Positions 51,937 through 61,662 of a DNA stretch of 64,000 bases are shown piece by piece. Position 1 is the stretch's first letter; each line of letters begins with the position of its first letter. A program made the position numbers and the translations under genes. The DNA comes from Nonomuraea ceibae (GTDB lineage: Bacteria > Actinomycetota > Actinomycetes > Streptosporangiales > Streptosporangiaceae): contig NZ_JAHKRO010000012.1 of assembly GCF_019396325.1 (NCBI RefSeq), positions 1 to 64,000 on the forward strand, written 5' to 3'. The notes beneath the pieces are model-generated. The model saw only the letters and a program-made list of their open reading frames with translations, was not told the DNA's origin and made no database searches.

Positions 51937-52395
51937 TCACTCCCGGCCGGCGACGTCCGTGGCCGCGGCCGCCAGGGCCAGCACCGGGAACACGGCCTGC
52001 GGCGGCACCCGGTAGACGCCGCGCTCGGGCTGCTCGACCAGGCCGGCCGAGGCGAGCGTCTTGAGATGGTGGTAGAGCTGCCCCTGCGAGGCCAGCGCCA
52101 GCTCGCTCTGGAGGTCGGCGATCGGGCGCGGGCCGCTGAGCAGCAGTTGCAGGATGCGCAGCCTGGCGGGGTGGCCGGCCGCGGCGAGCACGGCGGCCAT
52201 CGGCGCGGCCGGGCGCTCGACGAGCCAGCCGGGGGAGCGGGCCGACTCCCACCGCCACCGGTAGCCGCCCAGCCTGGCCTCGCCGCCGTAGACGACGCGG
52301 CCGGTGTCGTCGTCGGCGGGGGCCGCGACGGCCTGCCCGCCTTCCAGGGCGGCGACGCGGGCCTCCAGGGCGCGCACCCGTTCCTCGATGTCCAC
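51937..52395 (-). CDS. ArsR-type helix-turn-helix regulator
   Basis: A 152-residue regulator starting with GTG. An N-terminal coiled helix (EERVRALEARVAALEGG) precedes the winged helix, whose core is AAAGHPARLRILQLLLSGPRPIADLQSEL and GQLYHHLKTLASAGLV. No metal cysteines. Divergent from the ABC exporter genes, which it probably controls. Convergent with cobQ. Confidence 0.87.
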   Translation of the reverse strand: MDIEERVRALEARVAALEGGQAVAAPADDDTGRVVYGGEARLGGYRWRWESARSPGWLVERPAAPMAAVLAAAGHPARLRILQLLLSGPRPIADLQSELALASQGQLYHHLKTLASAGLVEQPERGVYRVPPQAVFPVLALAAAATDVAGRE

Positions 52396-52516
52396 GCCAG
52401 CACTGTACTCAGGAATTCCGGATAAACGGTGTTGCCGGGTGCCGGAAGCGAACCGCCTCCCTCGCTGCCGGATCCGGCCGGTGACGCGGACCGGCGCCGG
52501 GCGGGATCATTCCGGC

Positions 52517-53428
52517 ATGACAGCGGTGGTGCGGGCCGAAGGGCTGACGAAGTACTACGGCAGGCGCCGGGGCCTGGAGGATCTCACGCTGGAGATCCGG
52601 CCGGGAGAGGTCTTCGGCTACCTGGGACCGAACGGCGCGGGCAAGACCACCACGATCCGGCTGCTCCTCGACGTGATCAGGCCCACCCGCGGCCACGTCA
52701 CCGTCCTCGGCGCCGGCTCACGGGAGGCCGCCGTGCGCGCCAGGATCGGCTACCTGCCGGGCGAGCTGGCGCTGGAGGGCAGGGAACGGGCCCGGGACTA
52801 CCTGGCCTTCCTCGCCCGGGTGCGCGGCGGCGTGCCGCCCGCCCGGATCCGGGCGCTGGCCGAACGGCTGGACGCGGACCTGTCCGTGCCGATGCGCAAG
52901 CTCTCCAAGGGCAACAAGCAGAAGGTCGGGCTCATCCAGGCGTTCATGCACGAGCCGGAGCTGCTCGTCCTCGACGAGCCGACCGGCGGGCTCGACCCGC
53001 TGGTGCAGCAGGAGTTCCTGGCCATGGTGCGCGAGGTGCGCGCCTCCGGCCGGACCGTGCTCATGTCCTCGCACGTGCTGGCCGAGGTGGAGCACGTCTC
53101 CGACCGGGTCGGCATCGTACGGGCCGGACGGCTGGTCGCGGTCGAGAACGTGGCGGCGCTGCGGGAGAAGGCGGTGCGCCGGGTGGAGCTGCACTTCGAC
53201 GCGCCGGTCCCGGCCGAGGCGTTCGCCGGGCTGCCCGGGGTGCGGGAGCTGCGCGTGGAGGGGGCGGCGCTGAGCTGCACGATCGACGGGCGGCCGGACG
53301 CGCTGGTCAAGGCGGCGGCCCGGTTCACCGTGGTGCACCTGGTCAGCGAGGAGCCCGATCTGGAGGAGATCTTCCTCACCTACTACAGCGAGGAGGGGCG
53401 AGACGATGATCGCCAAGAGCCTGCGTGA
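52517..53428 (+). CDS. ABC-2 exporter ATPase
   Basis: A 303-residue ABC ATPase: Walker A GPNGAGKTT, signature LSKGNKQK, Walker B LLVLDEPTGGLD and the H-loop SSHVLAEV. The last 60 residues form the small C-terminal domain of drug/lipid exporter ATPases. It overlaps the permease gene by 23 bases. Confidence 0.93.
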   Translation: MTAVVRAEGLTKYYGRRRGLEDLTLEIRPGEVFGYLGPNGAGKTTTIRLLLDVIRPTRGHVTVLGAGSREAAVRARIGYLPGELALEGRERARDYLAFLARVRGGVPPARIRALAERLDADLSVPMRKLSKGNKQKVGLIQAFMHEPELLVLDEPTGGLDPLVQQEFLAMVREVRASGRTVLMSSHVLAEVEHVSDRVGIVRAGRLVAVENVAALREKAVRRVELHFDAPVPAEAFAGLPGVRELRVEGAALSCTIDGRPDALVKAAARFTVVHLVSEEPDLEEIFLTYYSEEGRDDDRQEPA

Positions 53429-54197
53429 CTTCAGGCGGTCGCTGATCTGGTGGGCGATCGGGATCAGCGCCTTCATGACCATGTATTTAGGGATTTATCC
53501 CAGCATTCGGGAGAATCCCGATCTTTATGGGGCGCAGGCGTTGGCCAAGTTCCCCGGCGCGCTGCGTGACCTCATGGGCGGGCTGCAGGACATGACCAGC
53601 GGCGCCGGCTACCTGCAGTCGGTCGTCTACCAGCTGTTCGTGCCCATGCTGTTCGCGGTGTGCGCGATGCTCGTCGCCAACCGCGCCCTGGCCCAGCCCG
53701 AGGAGGCCGGCACGCTGGAGCTCGTCGTCACGCTGCCGGTGGCCCGGCGGCGGCTGCTCCTGGAGCGCTTCGCCGCCTTCGCGCTCGGCCTGCTGGCCGT
53801 GGCCGTCGTCACGCTGCTGGTCACCTGGGCGCTGGCCGAGGGCGTCGCGCTCGGCGTCGGCGCCGACCGGCTGATCGCCGCCCACATCGGCGTCTACCTG
53901 GTCGGGCTCTTCTTCGGCAGCCTCACGCTCGCCGCCGGCGCCGCCTCCGGCCGCCGGGCCCCCTCGCTGGCCCTGGCCGGCGTGTGGGCCGTGCTCGGCT
54001 ACGTGGTCGTCACCGTCGGCCAGAACGTCGAGGCGGTCGCCTGGCTCAAGTGGATCTCGCCGTTCCACTACTACGCCGCCGGACGCCCCCTCTACCAGGG
54101 GCTTCCCGTGGGGGACTACCTTGTGCTGGCGGGCGCGAGCGCCGTGCTCGTGCTCACCGCCGTGCTCGCCTTCGACAGACGCGACGTAGGAGTCTGA
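53406..54197 (+). CDS. ABC-2 exporter permease
   Basis: A 263-residue membrane protein with six hydrophobic helices, resembling the permeases of ABC-2 export systems (DLYGAQALAKFPGALRDLMGG after the first helix, ISPFHYYAAGRPLYQG near the C-terminus). Overlaps the ATPase gene by 23 bases and is followed after two bases by a PucR-type regulator. Substrate unknown; likely a drug or lipid. Confidence 0.9.
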   Translation: MIAKSLRDFRRSLIWWAIGISAFMTMYLGIYPSIRENPDLYGAQALAKFPGALRDLMGGLQDMTSGAGYLQSVVYQLFVPMLFAVCAMLVANRALAQPEEAGTLELVVTLPVARRRLLLERFAAFALGLLAVAVVTLLVTWALAEGVALGVGADRLIAAHIGVYLVGLFFGSLTLAAGAASGRRAPSLALAGVWAVLGYVVVTVGQNVEAVAWLKWISPFHYYAAGRPLYQGLPVGDYLVLAGASAVLVLTAVLAFDRRDVGV

Positions 54198-54199
54198 CC

Positions 54200-55219
54200 G
54201 TGACCCCCGAGGTGCCCGCTGAGCTGCTCGGCGGGCACCTTCACGCGCTCCGGCTGGCCGCCCGCAGCGGCCGGCTGCCCGACCGGGCCGCGCTCGACGC
54301 CAACCGCGCCGCCGGAGCCCGCGCCGCCGAGCTGGGCGTCCCGCTCCCGGCGCTGGTCGACGCCGCGCTCGCCGCCGCCGACGGGCTCCCCGGCGTGCTG
54401 CCCGCCCTGCGCAGGGCCATCGCCGCGCTCCTCGCCGGGTACGAGCAGGCCCAGCTCGACGCCCTGCGCGGCGCCTCGGCCGAGCGCCGGCAGTTCGTCG
54501 ACGACCTGCTGCTGGGCCGCGCCGAACGCCTCGCCGAACGCGCCGAGCACTTCGGCCTGCGCCTGGCCGAGTCGTACGTCGTGGCCGCCGCCCGCGGCCT
54601 CGCCGACCCGTCGGACGCCGCCCAGCCCGAACGCATCGAACGCGACCTCATCGCCCGCTTCGGCTCCCACAACATCCTGCTCGCCGTCCGCGACGGCCTG
54701 CTCGTGTGCGTCGCCCCCGCCACGCTGCCCGCCGCCGTCGGCGAGTTCACCCATCACGTACGCGCCCGCTTCCCGGCAGGCTGGCGCGTCGGCGTCGGAC
54801 GTCCGCAGCGCGGCCCCGGCGGCATCGTCGCCTCCTACCGCGAGGCCGCCGGAGCCCTGGACCTGGCCGACCGCCTCGGGCTCAAGCACGACGTCGTCAG
54901 GGCCGCCGACCTGCTCGTCTTCCCCGTGCTGCTGCGCGACAGGAGCGCCATGGAGGACCTGGTGACCAGCGTGCTGAGCCCGCTTCTGGAGGCGCGCGGC
55001 GGTCACGCGCCGCTCCTGGAGACCCTGGAGGCCGTCTTCGCCGCCCAGGGCAACCAGACGGCCGCCGCCCGCAGGCTCGGGCTCAGCGCCCGCGCCGTCA
55101 CCTACCGGCTGCAGCGCATCCGCCGCCTGACCGGCTTCTCGCCCGACGACCCCACCCAGCGCTTCACGCTGGAGACCGCCGTTCTCGGCGCCCGCCTGCT
55201 GGACTGGCCGTGGGAGTGA
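54200..55219 (+). CDS. PucR-type transcriptional regulator
   Basis: A 339-residue regulator starting at GTG 54200, two bases after the permease stop. A C-terminal HTH_30-type helix-turn-helix (TLEAVFAAQGNQTAAARRLGLSARAVTYRLQ) and a central GGDEF-like module (GVGRPQRGPGGIVASYREAAGAL) match the PucR/CdaR group. As last gene of the exporter operon it may sense the transported compound. Confidence 0.88.
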   Translation: MTPEVPAELLGGHLHALRLAARSGRLPDRAALDANRAAGARAAELGVPLPALVDAALAAADGLPGVLPALRRAIAALLAGYEQAQLDALRGASAERRQFVDDLLLGRAERLAERAEHFGLRLAESYVVAAARGLADPSDAAQPERIERDLIARFGSHNILLAVRDGLLVCVAPATLPAAVGEFTHHVRARFPAGWRVGVGRPQRGPGGIVASYREAAGALDLADRLGLKHDVVRAADLLVFPVLLRDRSAMEDLVTSVLSPLLEARGGHAPLLETLEAVFAAQGNQTAAARRLGLSARAVTYRLQRIRRLTGFSPDDPTQRFTLETAVLGARLLDWPWE

Positions 55220-55229
55220 CGAGCCTGGT

Positions 55230-55395
55230 CTGCAGGCCGTCGAGGAAGCGAGCAGCCGCTCCGACTGCCGCAGCAGGTTCGGCCCCAGCTCGATCAGCTC
55301 GTCCTTGCCCGCCACGTGCCGGTCGAGCGAGGTGGCCCCGGCGCCCAGCCGGGTGCCGAGCGCGCATGCTCAGCGCCATCGATGCCTCCGCGTCC
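55230..55395 (-). pseudogene. TetR-family gene remnant
   Basis: On the minus strand one frame reads ALGTRLGAGATSLDRHVAGKDELIEL, the helix-turn-helix of TetR proteins (about 55366-55290), but without start or body; a second frame just upstream carries EASMALSMR, so a frameshift lies around 55365. It ends within about 45 codons. The 318 bases between the PucR gene and the lysE gene otherwise show only a short unexplained plus-strand frame (55316-55537). Confidence 0.5.
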
Positions 55396-55537
55396 GGCAG
55401 CCGGACGGCCTCGGCGCCCCGCCTATGCCGACCTCGCAGAAGGGCTCGTCGGCATCCTGCTCACCCAGGCCGCGATGGACTCCGCCACGACGCCCCGGTT
55501 GCACCGCGACTTCTGGACCACCGCGTACCAGATGTGA

Positions 55538-56143
55538 TCACTCCACCGCGAGCCGTACGCCGAACCCCACGATGACCACCCCCGTGACGCGGTCCAGCAG
55601 CCGGCGCACGGCCGGGGCGCGCAGCAGCCCGCCCATCACGGCCGCGAACGCGATCAGCACCCCGCTCCACACCAGCCCCTCCGCCACGTGCACCCCCGCC
55701 AGCAGCAGGCCCGACGCCGCGTCCGCCTGGTCCGACGGCAGGAACTGCGGCAGCATCGCCACGTAGAAGGCGCCCACCTTGGGATTGAGCAGGTTCGTGA
55801 CCAGCCCGCGCCGGAACCCGGTGCGGAACCTCACCTCCCGCTCGGCCGGCGCCTCCACGTGCGCGTCCTTCCTGACGAACAGCAGGCGCAGCCCCATCCA
55901 CACCAGGTACGCCGCCCCCGCCCAGCGCAGCACGTCGTAGGCGAACTGCGAGGCCGCCAGCAGCGTGGACAGCCCGGCGACCGACACCAGCCCCCACACC
56001 AGCACCCCGAGCTGGACTCCCAGCGCCACCCCCCACGCCGGACGCCGCCCGGCCAGCAGCGACGTCCGCAGGATGAGCGCCGTGTCCAGCCCCGGCGTGA
56101 CGGTCAACAGCGCGACAACTAAGGCGAATCCCGCTATGTCCAT
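55538..56143 (-). CDS. LysE/RhtB-family exporter
   Basis: A 201-residue membrane protein with six hydrophobic helices. Family marks are LTVTPGLDTALILRTSLLAGRR in the first loop and GLVTNLLNPKVGAFYVAMLPQF in the centre. It exports amino acids or related small molecules. ATG 56143 is used; a GTG at 56152 would add three residues. No operon partner. Confidence 0.88.
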   Translation of the reverse strand: MDIAGFALVVALLTVTPGLDTALILRTSLLAGRRPAWGVALGVQLGVLVWGLVSVAGLSTLLAASQFAYDVLRWAGAAYLVWMGLRLLFVRKDAHVEAPAEREVRFRTGFRRGLVTNLLNPKVGAFYVAMLPQFLPSDQADAASGLLLAGVHVAEGLVWSGVLIAFAAVMGGLLRAPAVRRLLDRVTGVVIVGFGVRLAVE

Positions 56144-56212
56144 GCGGGTCACAGTAAGGGATTTCGTGTGGGGAGACTCCCCCTGAAGAGATGAGGGCGA
56201 GGGCCGGTCGCG

Positions 56213-57160
56213 TCAGGGGATGAGGAGCAGCTTCCCCGTGGTGCGGCGGGCCGCCAGATCCTCCTGCGCCCGCCCCGCCTCCGCCAGCGGATAACGCCCC
56301 GACACCGTCACCTTCAGCTCGCCCGAGGCGATCCAGCCGAACAGGTCACGCGCCCGCCACAGCAGCTCCTCCCGCTCCGCCACGTAATCCACCATCGTCG
56401 GCCGCGTCAGGAACACCGAACCCGCCCGGTTGAGCCGCTGCGGATCCACCGGCGGCACCGGCCCGCTCGCCGCCCCGTACAGCACCATCAGCCCGCGCCT
56501 CCGCAGCACCTCCAGCCCCGCGTCGAACGTCGCGGCGCCCACCCCGTCGTAGACCACGTCGACCTCGCCGCGCCACGCCTGCGCGAAGTCGTCGTACTGC
56601 CGGACCTCGTCCGCCCCCGCCTCGCGGGCCAGCTTCGCCTTCGCCTCCGTCGACGCCGTCGCCAGCACCCGCGCCCCCCGCAGCTTCGCCAGCTGCGTCA
56701 GCAGCAGCCCCACCCCGCCGGCCGCCGCGTGCACCAGCACCGTGTCGCCCGGCTTCACCTCGTGCGTCGAGTGCGTCAGGTAATGAGCCGTCATGCCCTG
56801 GAGCATCACGGCCGCCGCCAGCTCGGCCGGCACCCCGTCCGGCACCGGCACCACCCGGTCCGCCGCGACCACGGCCTTCTCCGCGTAGGACCCCATCACC
56901 CCGGCCCACGCCACGGTGTCGCCCACGGCCACCCCGTCCACCCCGGACCCGACGGCCGACACCACCCCCGCGCCCTCCGACCCGATCCCGCTGGGCAGCT
57001 GAAGCGGGTACAGGCCGGAGCGGTGGTAGATGTCGATGAAGTTCACGCCGCTCGCAGCGACATCCACCACCACCTCCCCGGCACCGGGCTCCGGATCCGG
57101 ACGCTCGACGTACTCGAGAACCTCTGGGCCGCCCTGGGCGGCGATCACGATGGCACGCAT
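56213..57160 (-). CDS. NADPH:quinone oxidoreductase (zinc-free MDR)
   Basis: A 315-residue medium-chain reductase of the quinone oxidoreductase type: N-terminal RPDPEPGAGEVVVDVAASGVNFIDIYHRSGLYP, cofactor loop HAAAGGVGLLLTQLAKLRGA, and no zinc-binding cysteines. ATG 57160 has AGGGG upstream. Stands alone between the lysE gene and the eroded patch. Confidence 0.92.
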   Translation of the reverse strand: MRAIVIAAQGGPEVLEYVERPDPEPGAGEVVVDVAASGVNFIDIYHRSGLYPLQLPSGIGSEGAGVVSAVGSGVDGVAVGDTVAWAGVMGSYAEKAVVAADRVVPVPDGVPAELAAAVMLQGMTAHYLTHSTHEVKPGDTVLVHAAAGGVGLLLTQLAKLRGARVLATASTEAKAKLAREAGADEVRQYDDFAQAWRGEVDVVYDGVGAATFDAGLEVLRRRGLMVLYGAASGPVPPVDPQRLNRAGSVFLTRPTMVDYVAEREELLWRARDLFGWIASGELKVTVSGRYPLAEAGRAQEDLAARRTTGKLLLIP

Positions 57161-57529
57161 GCCCCTAGTCAACCCCGCCCACGCCCTTCCCCCCGCACCG
57201 CCCCACCCATCCAGCGAATCCGCCCCCCCCAGAACCTGCCCAACCCCTGCGCCCATCCCGCCCGGCCGCCCCGCACCGAGCTCCGGTGCCGCCCCCACCG
57301 CACCGCTGACGAACACCATCCGGTGTTCGACCCCCGATCCTCCGCAGCGGAAAGGCTCTTCCCCAGGTTCAGGAGAGAGGGCCTTCGATCTTCGGATGTC
57401 CACGGGTTGCAGTTGTGGCGATGGGCGTGCCCGGCACCGGCGACATGTCGATCACGAGCTCTCGCCCGCCGACGCTCGTCCGAGACCACCCCGTAAGTCA
57501 GATGCACTCATCCCAACACTGGAGGTGCC
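57161..57529. other. Region without recognisable gene
   Basis: No supported gene on either strand in about 370 bases. A low-complexity C-rich tract occupies 57170-57300. The rest looks like decayed coding DNA next to the DUF1330 remnant. Confidence 0.4.
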
Positions 57530-57660
57530 ATGCCCAAGGGCTACTGGGTCAGCGTCTACCCACCATCGAGGACCCCAAGAGGCTTGATGTCCACAACGAA
57601 CTGGCAGGTCTGGCCCTCGCGGCCGCAGGCGGGCGGGTGCATCGGCAGCCGGATCGACGC
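57530..57660 (+). pseudogene. DUF1330 gene remnant, frameshifted and truncated
   Basis: ATG 57530 behind GGAGGT reads MPKGYWVSVY, the typical DUF1330 N-terminus; one base is missing near 57560, and in the shifted frame the family sequence continues as TIEDPKRLDVHNELAGL and AAAGGRV. The remaining half of the family is absent: the 3' end runs into the neighbouring minus-strand gene. Confidence 0.7.
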
Positions 57661-57669
57661 ATGGTCGGG

Positions 57670-58344
57670 TTACTTCGGGCGTGGGGCCACCGCGCACAGA
57701 TAGGTCGATTCCGTCAGCAGTTGCGGGGTCAGCCTGACCCCCGTCAGGTTCTCAGCCAGCGCGAAGACAGCCCCAGTGCGAACCGCTACGTCTTCAGGCA
57801 AGGAGATCTTCCCCGATTGGACGCCGTACTCCAGGTCGAGCCCCGCCCGCCGCATGGCGGCTACTGCTCCGTCCGGATCGCTGCCGAATCGGTCGGCCGC
57901 GAAGGGGGGCTCGAACATGAGTCGGATCTCACTGTCCTCGACCCAGCAGAAGTCCTTGACCCCGTTGACATTGCGGAAATGAGACACCAACCGCGTGCCG
58001 GCGGACAATGGCTTGATGACCTCCGGGGTGGCTCCCATAAAGCCGTTGGGCTCGACAATGAGACACCAGTCCCCGATCGACGCTGCCCCGAAGAAGTGTC
58101 CATCCCAGGTGCCAGAGGGGCCCGGACCGGAGTAGGCAGCACCGGTCAGATCGCCGAAGCTCACACCGGACGGCACGTTGTCCGTCCAGTCGCTGAATCG
58201 CGCCACGACGTCTTCGGTCCGCGCACCAAGTCGTGTCACAGCGTCCTCAGGAGCCACGTTCTCGACCAGCGTGATGCAGTACGCCTCCCACAAGCTCGGA
58301 AATTGGTCATAGAACCAGTCGTAGTCGGCTGCTGCTGCGGTCAC
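57670..58344 (-). CDS. DUF6461-family protein
   Basis: A 224-residue cytoplasmic protein; GTG 58344 is the most likely start, longer in-frame versions start at 58527. DUF6461 marks: YDWFYDQFPSLWEAYCITLV, WCLIVEPNGFMGATPEVI, KPLSAGTRLVSHFRNVN, and the C-terminal TGVRLTPQLL. Paralogue of the gene at 5832-6404. The DNA is somewhat less GC-rich than its neighbours. About 220 bases before the next gene (58345-58564) hold nothing I can identify. Confidence 0.8.
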   Translation of the reverse strand: MTAAAADYDWFYDQFPSLWEAYCITLVENVAPEDAVTRLGARTEDVVARFSDWTDNVPSGVSFGDLTGAAYSGPGPSGTWDGHFFGAASIGDWCLIVEPNGFMGATPEVIKPLSAGTRLVSHFRNVNGVKDFCWVEDSEIRLMFEPPFAADRFGSDPDGAVAAMRRAGLDLEYGVQSGKISLPEDVAVRTGAVFALAENLTGVRLTPQLLTESTYLCAVAPRPK

Positions 58345-58564
58345 GTCCCCATGCTGCCAGCGCTGACCGACAAAACGATCAGAAGCGAGACCGTTAGCTC
58401 GAATGTGATCTCGGCTCCTCATTCGGCCGATTCTGTAGTCCGGAAAGCAGACCCTGTTCCTGGTTGAATCGATTGGGATGCCAAGATCCGAGCTGCTGAG
58501 GTGGTCAGGTGGCTGCGGGATCCGCACACTGGTGCCCCCGGCGCACCGGTGCCCCGGGGCGTCG

Positions 58565-59427
58565 TTAGGCCGGAGGGTCCATGCGGGCGAGGGTGCCGGA
58601 TTCGAGGGCGGTCCAGATGGCGCCGTCGGGCCCCAGGGTGAGGCCGTGCGGCTCGGCGGGGGTGTCGGGGGTGGCGGGGAGGAGGTGCTCGTCCACCGCC
58701 CCGGTGGTGGTGATGCGGCCCAGGCGGCCGGTCGCCCAGAGGGTGAACCAGAGCGCCCCGTCGGGACCGGTGATGATGGCGTGCGGACGGGAGGCGCGGT
58801 CGGGGAGCGGGAACTCGTCGATCTTGCCTGTGACGTCGATGCGCCCGATCTGGCCGGCGCCGATCTCGGCGAACCAGAGCGCCCCGTCGGGGCCGGGGGT
58901 GATGTGGACCGGGGCGGCGCCCTCCGTGGGCAGGGGGTGGACGGTCACCTCGCCCCCGGTGGTGATCCGGCCGACGGCGTTGCCCTGGTTGAGGGTGAAC
59001 CAGAGCGCGCCGTCGGCACCGGCGGCGATGCCCGAGGGCATGCCTCCCGGCACCGGGACCGGGAACTCGGTGATCTCGCCGGTGGGCGCGATCCGGCCGA
59101 TCGTGTCGGAGCGCATCGAGGTGAACCACATGGCCCCGTCGGGCCCGGCCACGATGCCGTAGGGCGAGTCGGCCTCGTACGAGGTGACCTCGCCGGTCGC
59201 GGAGATCCGCCCGACGCGGCCGCCCTGGAACTCGGTGAACCACATCGCCTCCCCGCCCGGCCCGGGCGTGATGACGGTGGGCCCGCCGTCGGCCGGGGTG
59301 AGCTGGTGGATCACCGGCTCACCGCCGGGGAGCAGCCTGCCGATGCGGCCCTCGTGGACGAGCGTGAACCACAGCGCGCCGTCGGCCCCGGTCGCGATGC
59401 CGTAGGGGGCACCTGCGGTGATCTTGG

Positions 59428-59437
<10 letters not shown>
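58565..59437 (-). CDS. vgb: Virginiamycin B lyase-like beta-propeller
   Basis: A 290-residue seven-bladed propeller built of GPDGALWFT repeats. Residues matching the streptogramin B lyase active site are visible near the C-terminus: RPHAI, EPHGL and ALESG. Vgb opens the depsipeptide ring of streptogramin B antibiotics by elimination. It overlaps the ABC-F gene by 10 bases, so it is translationally coupled to it. Many chromosomal Vgb-like proteins have other or unknown substrates, so activity is inferred. Confidence 0.85.
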
Positions 59438-60993
<1,556 letters not shown>

Positions 60994-61007
60994 GATGGAG
61001 CTCCAAT

Positions 61008-61064
61008 CGCAACTGGGGTAGCTTTAGCTTGCCACAGCCCGCCCGACAAACGCAACTGGAGTAG
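61008..61064. promoter_or_regulatory. Duplicated operator-like element between ABC-F and TetR genes
   Basis: CGCAACTGGGGTAG (61008-61021) and CGCAACTGGAGTAG (61051-61064) differ at one base and are 43 bases apart. The second contains CNACT-NN-AGTNG dyad symmetry and includes the GGAG ribosome site of the TetR gene. Together they are good candidates for the TetR operator. Confidence 0.6.
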
Positions 61065-61067
61065 TCT

Positions 61068-61655
61068 TTGGAGACGAGTAAACGTCCGGGAGGGCGGAGC
61101 GCCAGGGTGCGCGACGCCGTGCGCCAGGCCACCCTCGCCGAGCTCGCCGAGCACGGCTTCCGCGGCCTCACCGTGGAGAACGTCGCCGAGCGCTCGGGCG
61201 TGCACAAGACCACCGTCTACCGGCGCTGGGGCAGCGTCGAAGGGCTGGTCTCCGACGCGCTGGAGCTGGCCCGCACCGAGCCGTGGCCCATCCCCGACAC
61301 CGGCAGCGTCGAGGGCGACCTGCGCGGCGTCGCCAGGCTGGTGCAGAGCGGGTTCGACGACCCGGAGCTGGGGCCGGTGTCGTCGGCGTTCGTGGCGGCG
61401 GCCATGCAGAGTCCCGAGGCGGCCCGCGCCCTGCACGACTTCTTCGAGTCGCGCCACGAGCAGTCGTCCCAGGTGGTGCGGCGGGCGGTCGAGCGCGGCG
61501 AGCTGCCGGACACGGTGGACGTCCGCGAGGTGATCAGGGTGGCGGTCGCGCCGATCTACTACCGGCTGTTCGTCGCCCACGAGCCGGTGACGCGGGACGA
61601 CGCCGACCGCGCCGCCGACGCCGCCCTGGCGGCGGCCCGCGCGGGGGTGCTCTGA
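61068..61655 (+). CDS. TetR-family regulator of the ABC-F/vgb unit
   Basis: A 195-residue regulator starting at TTG 61068 with GGAG upstream. Helix-turn-helix: TLAELAEHGFRGLTVENVAERSGVHKTTVYRRWG. The C-terminal domain (GDLRGVARLVQSGFDDP, SRHEQSSQVVRRAVERGELP) is of a common actinobacterial TetR_C type. Divergent from the ABC-F gene, whose expression it probably represses until a drug binds. Convergent with the kinase gene. Confidence 0.92.
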   Translation: METSKRPGGRSARVRDAVRQATLAELAEHGFRGLTVENVAERSGVHKTTVYRRWGSVEGLVSDALELARTEPWPIPDTGSVEGDLRGVARLVQSGFDDPELGPVSSAFVAAAMQSPEAARALHDFFESRHEQSSQVVRRAVERGELPDTVDVREVIRVAVAPIYYRLFVAHEPVTRDDADRAADAALAAARAGVL

Positions 61656-61662
61656 GCGCGGG

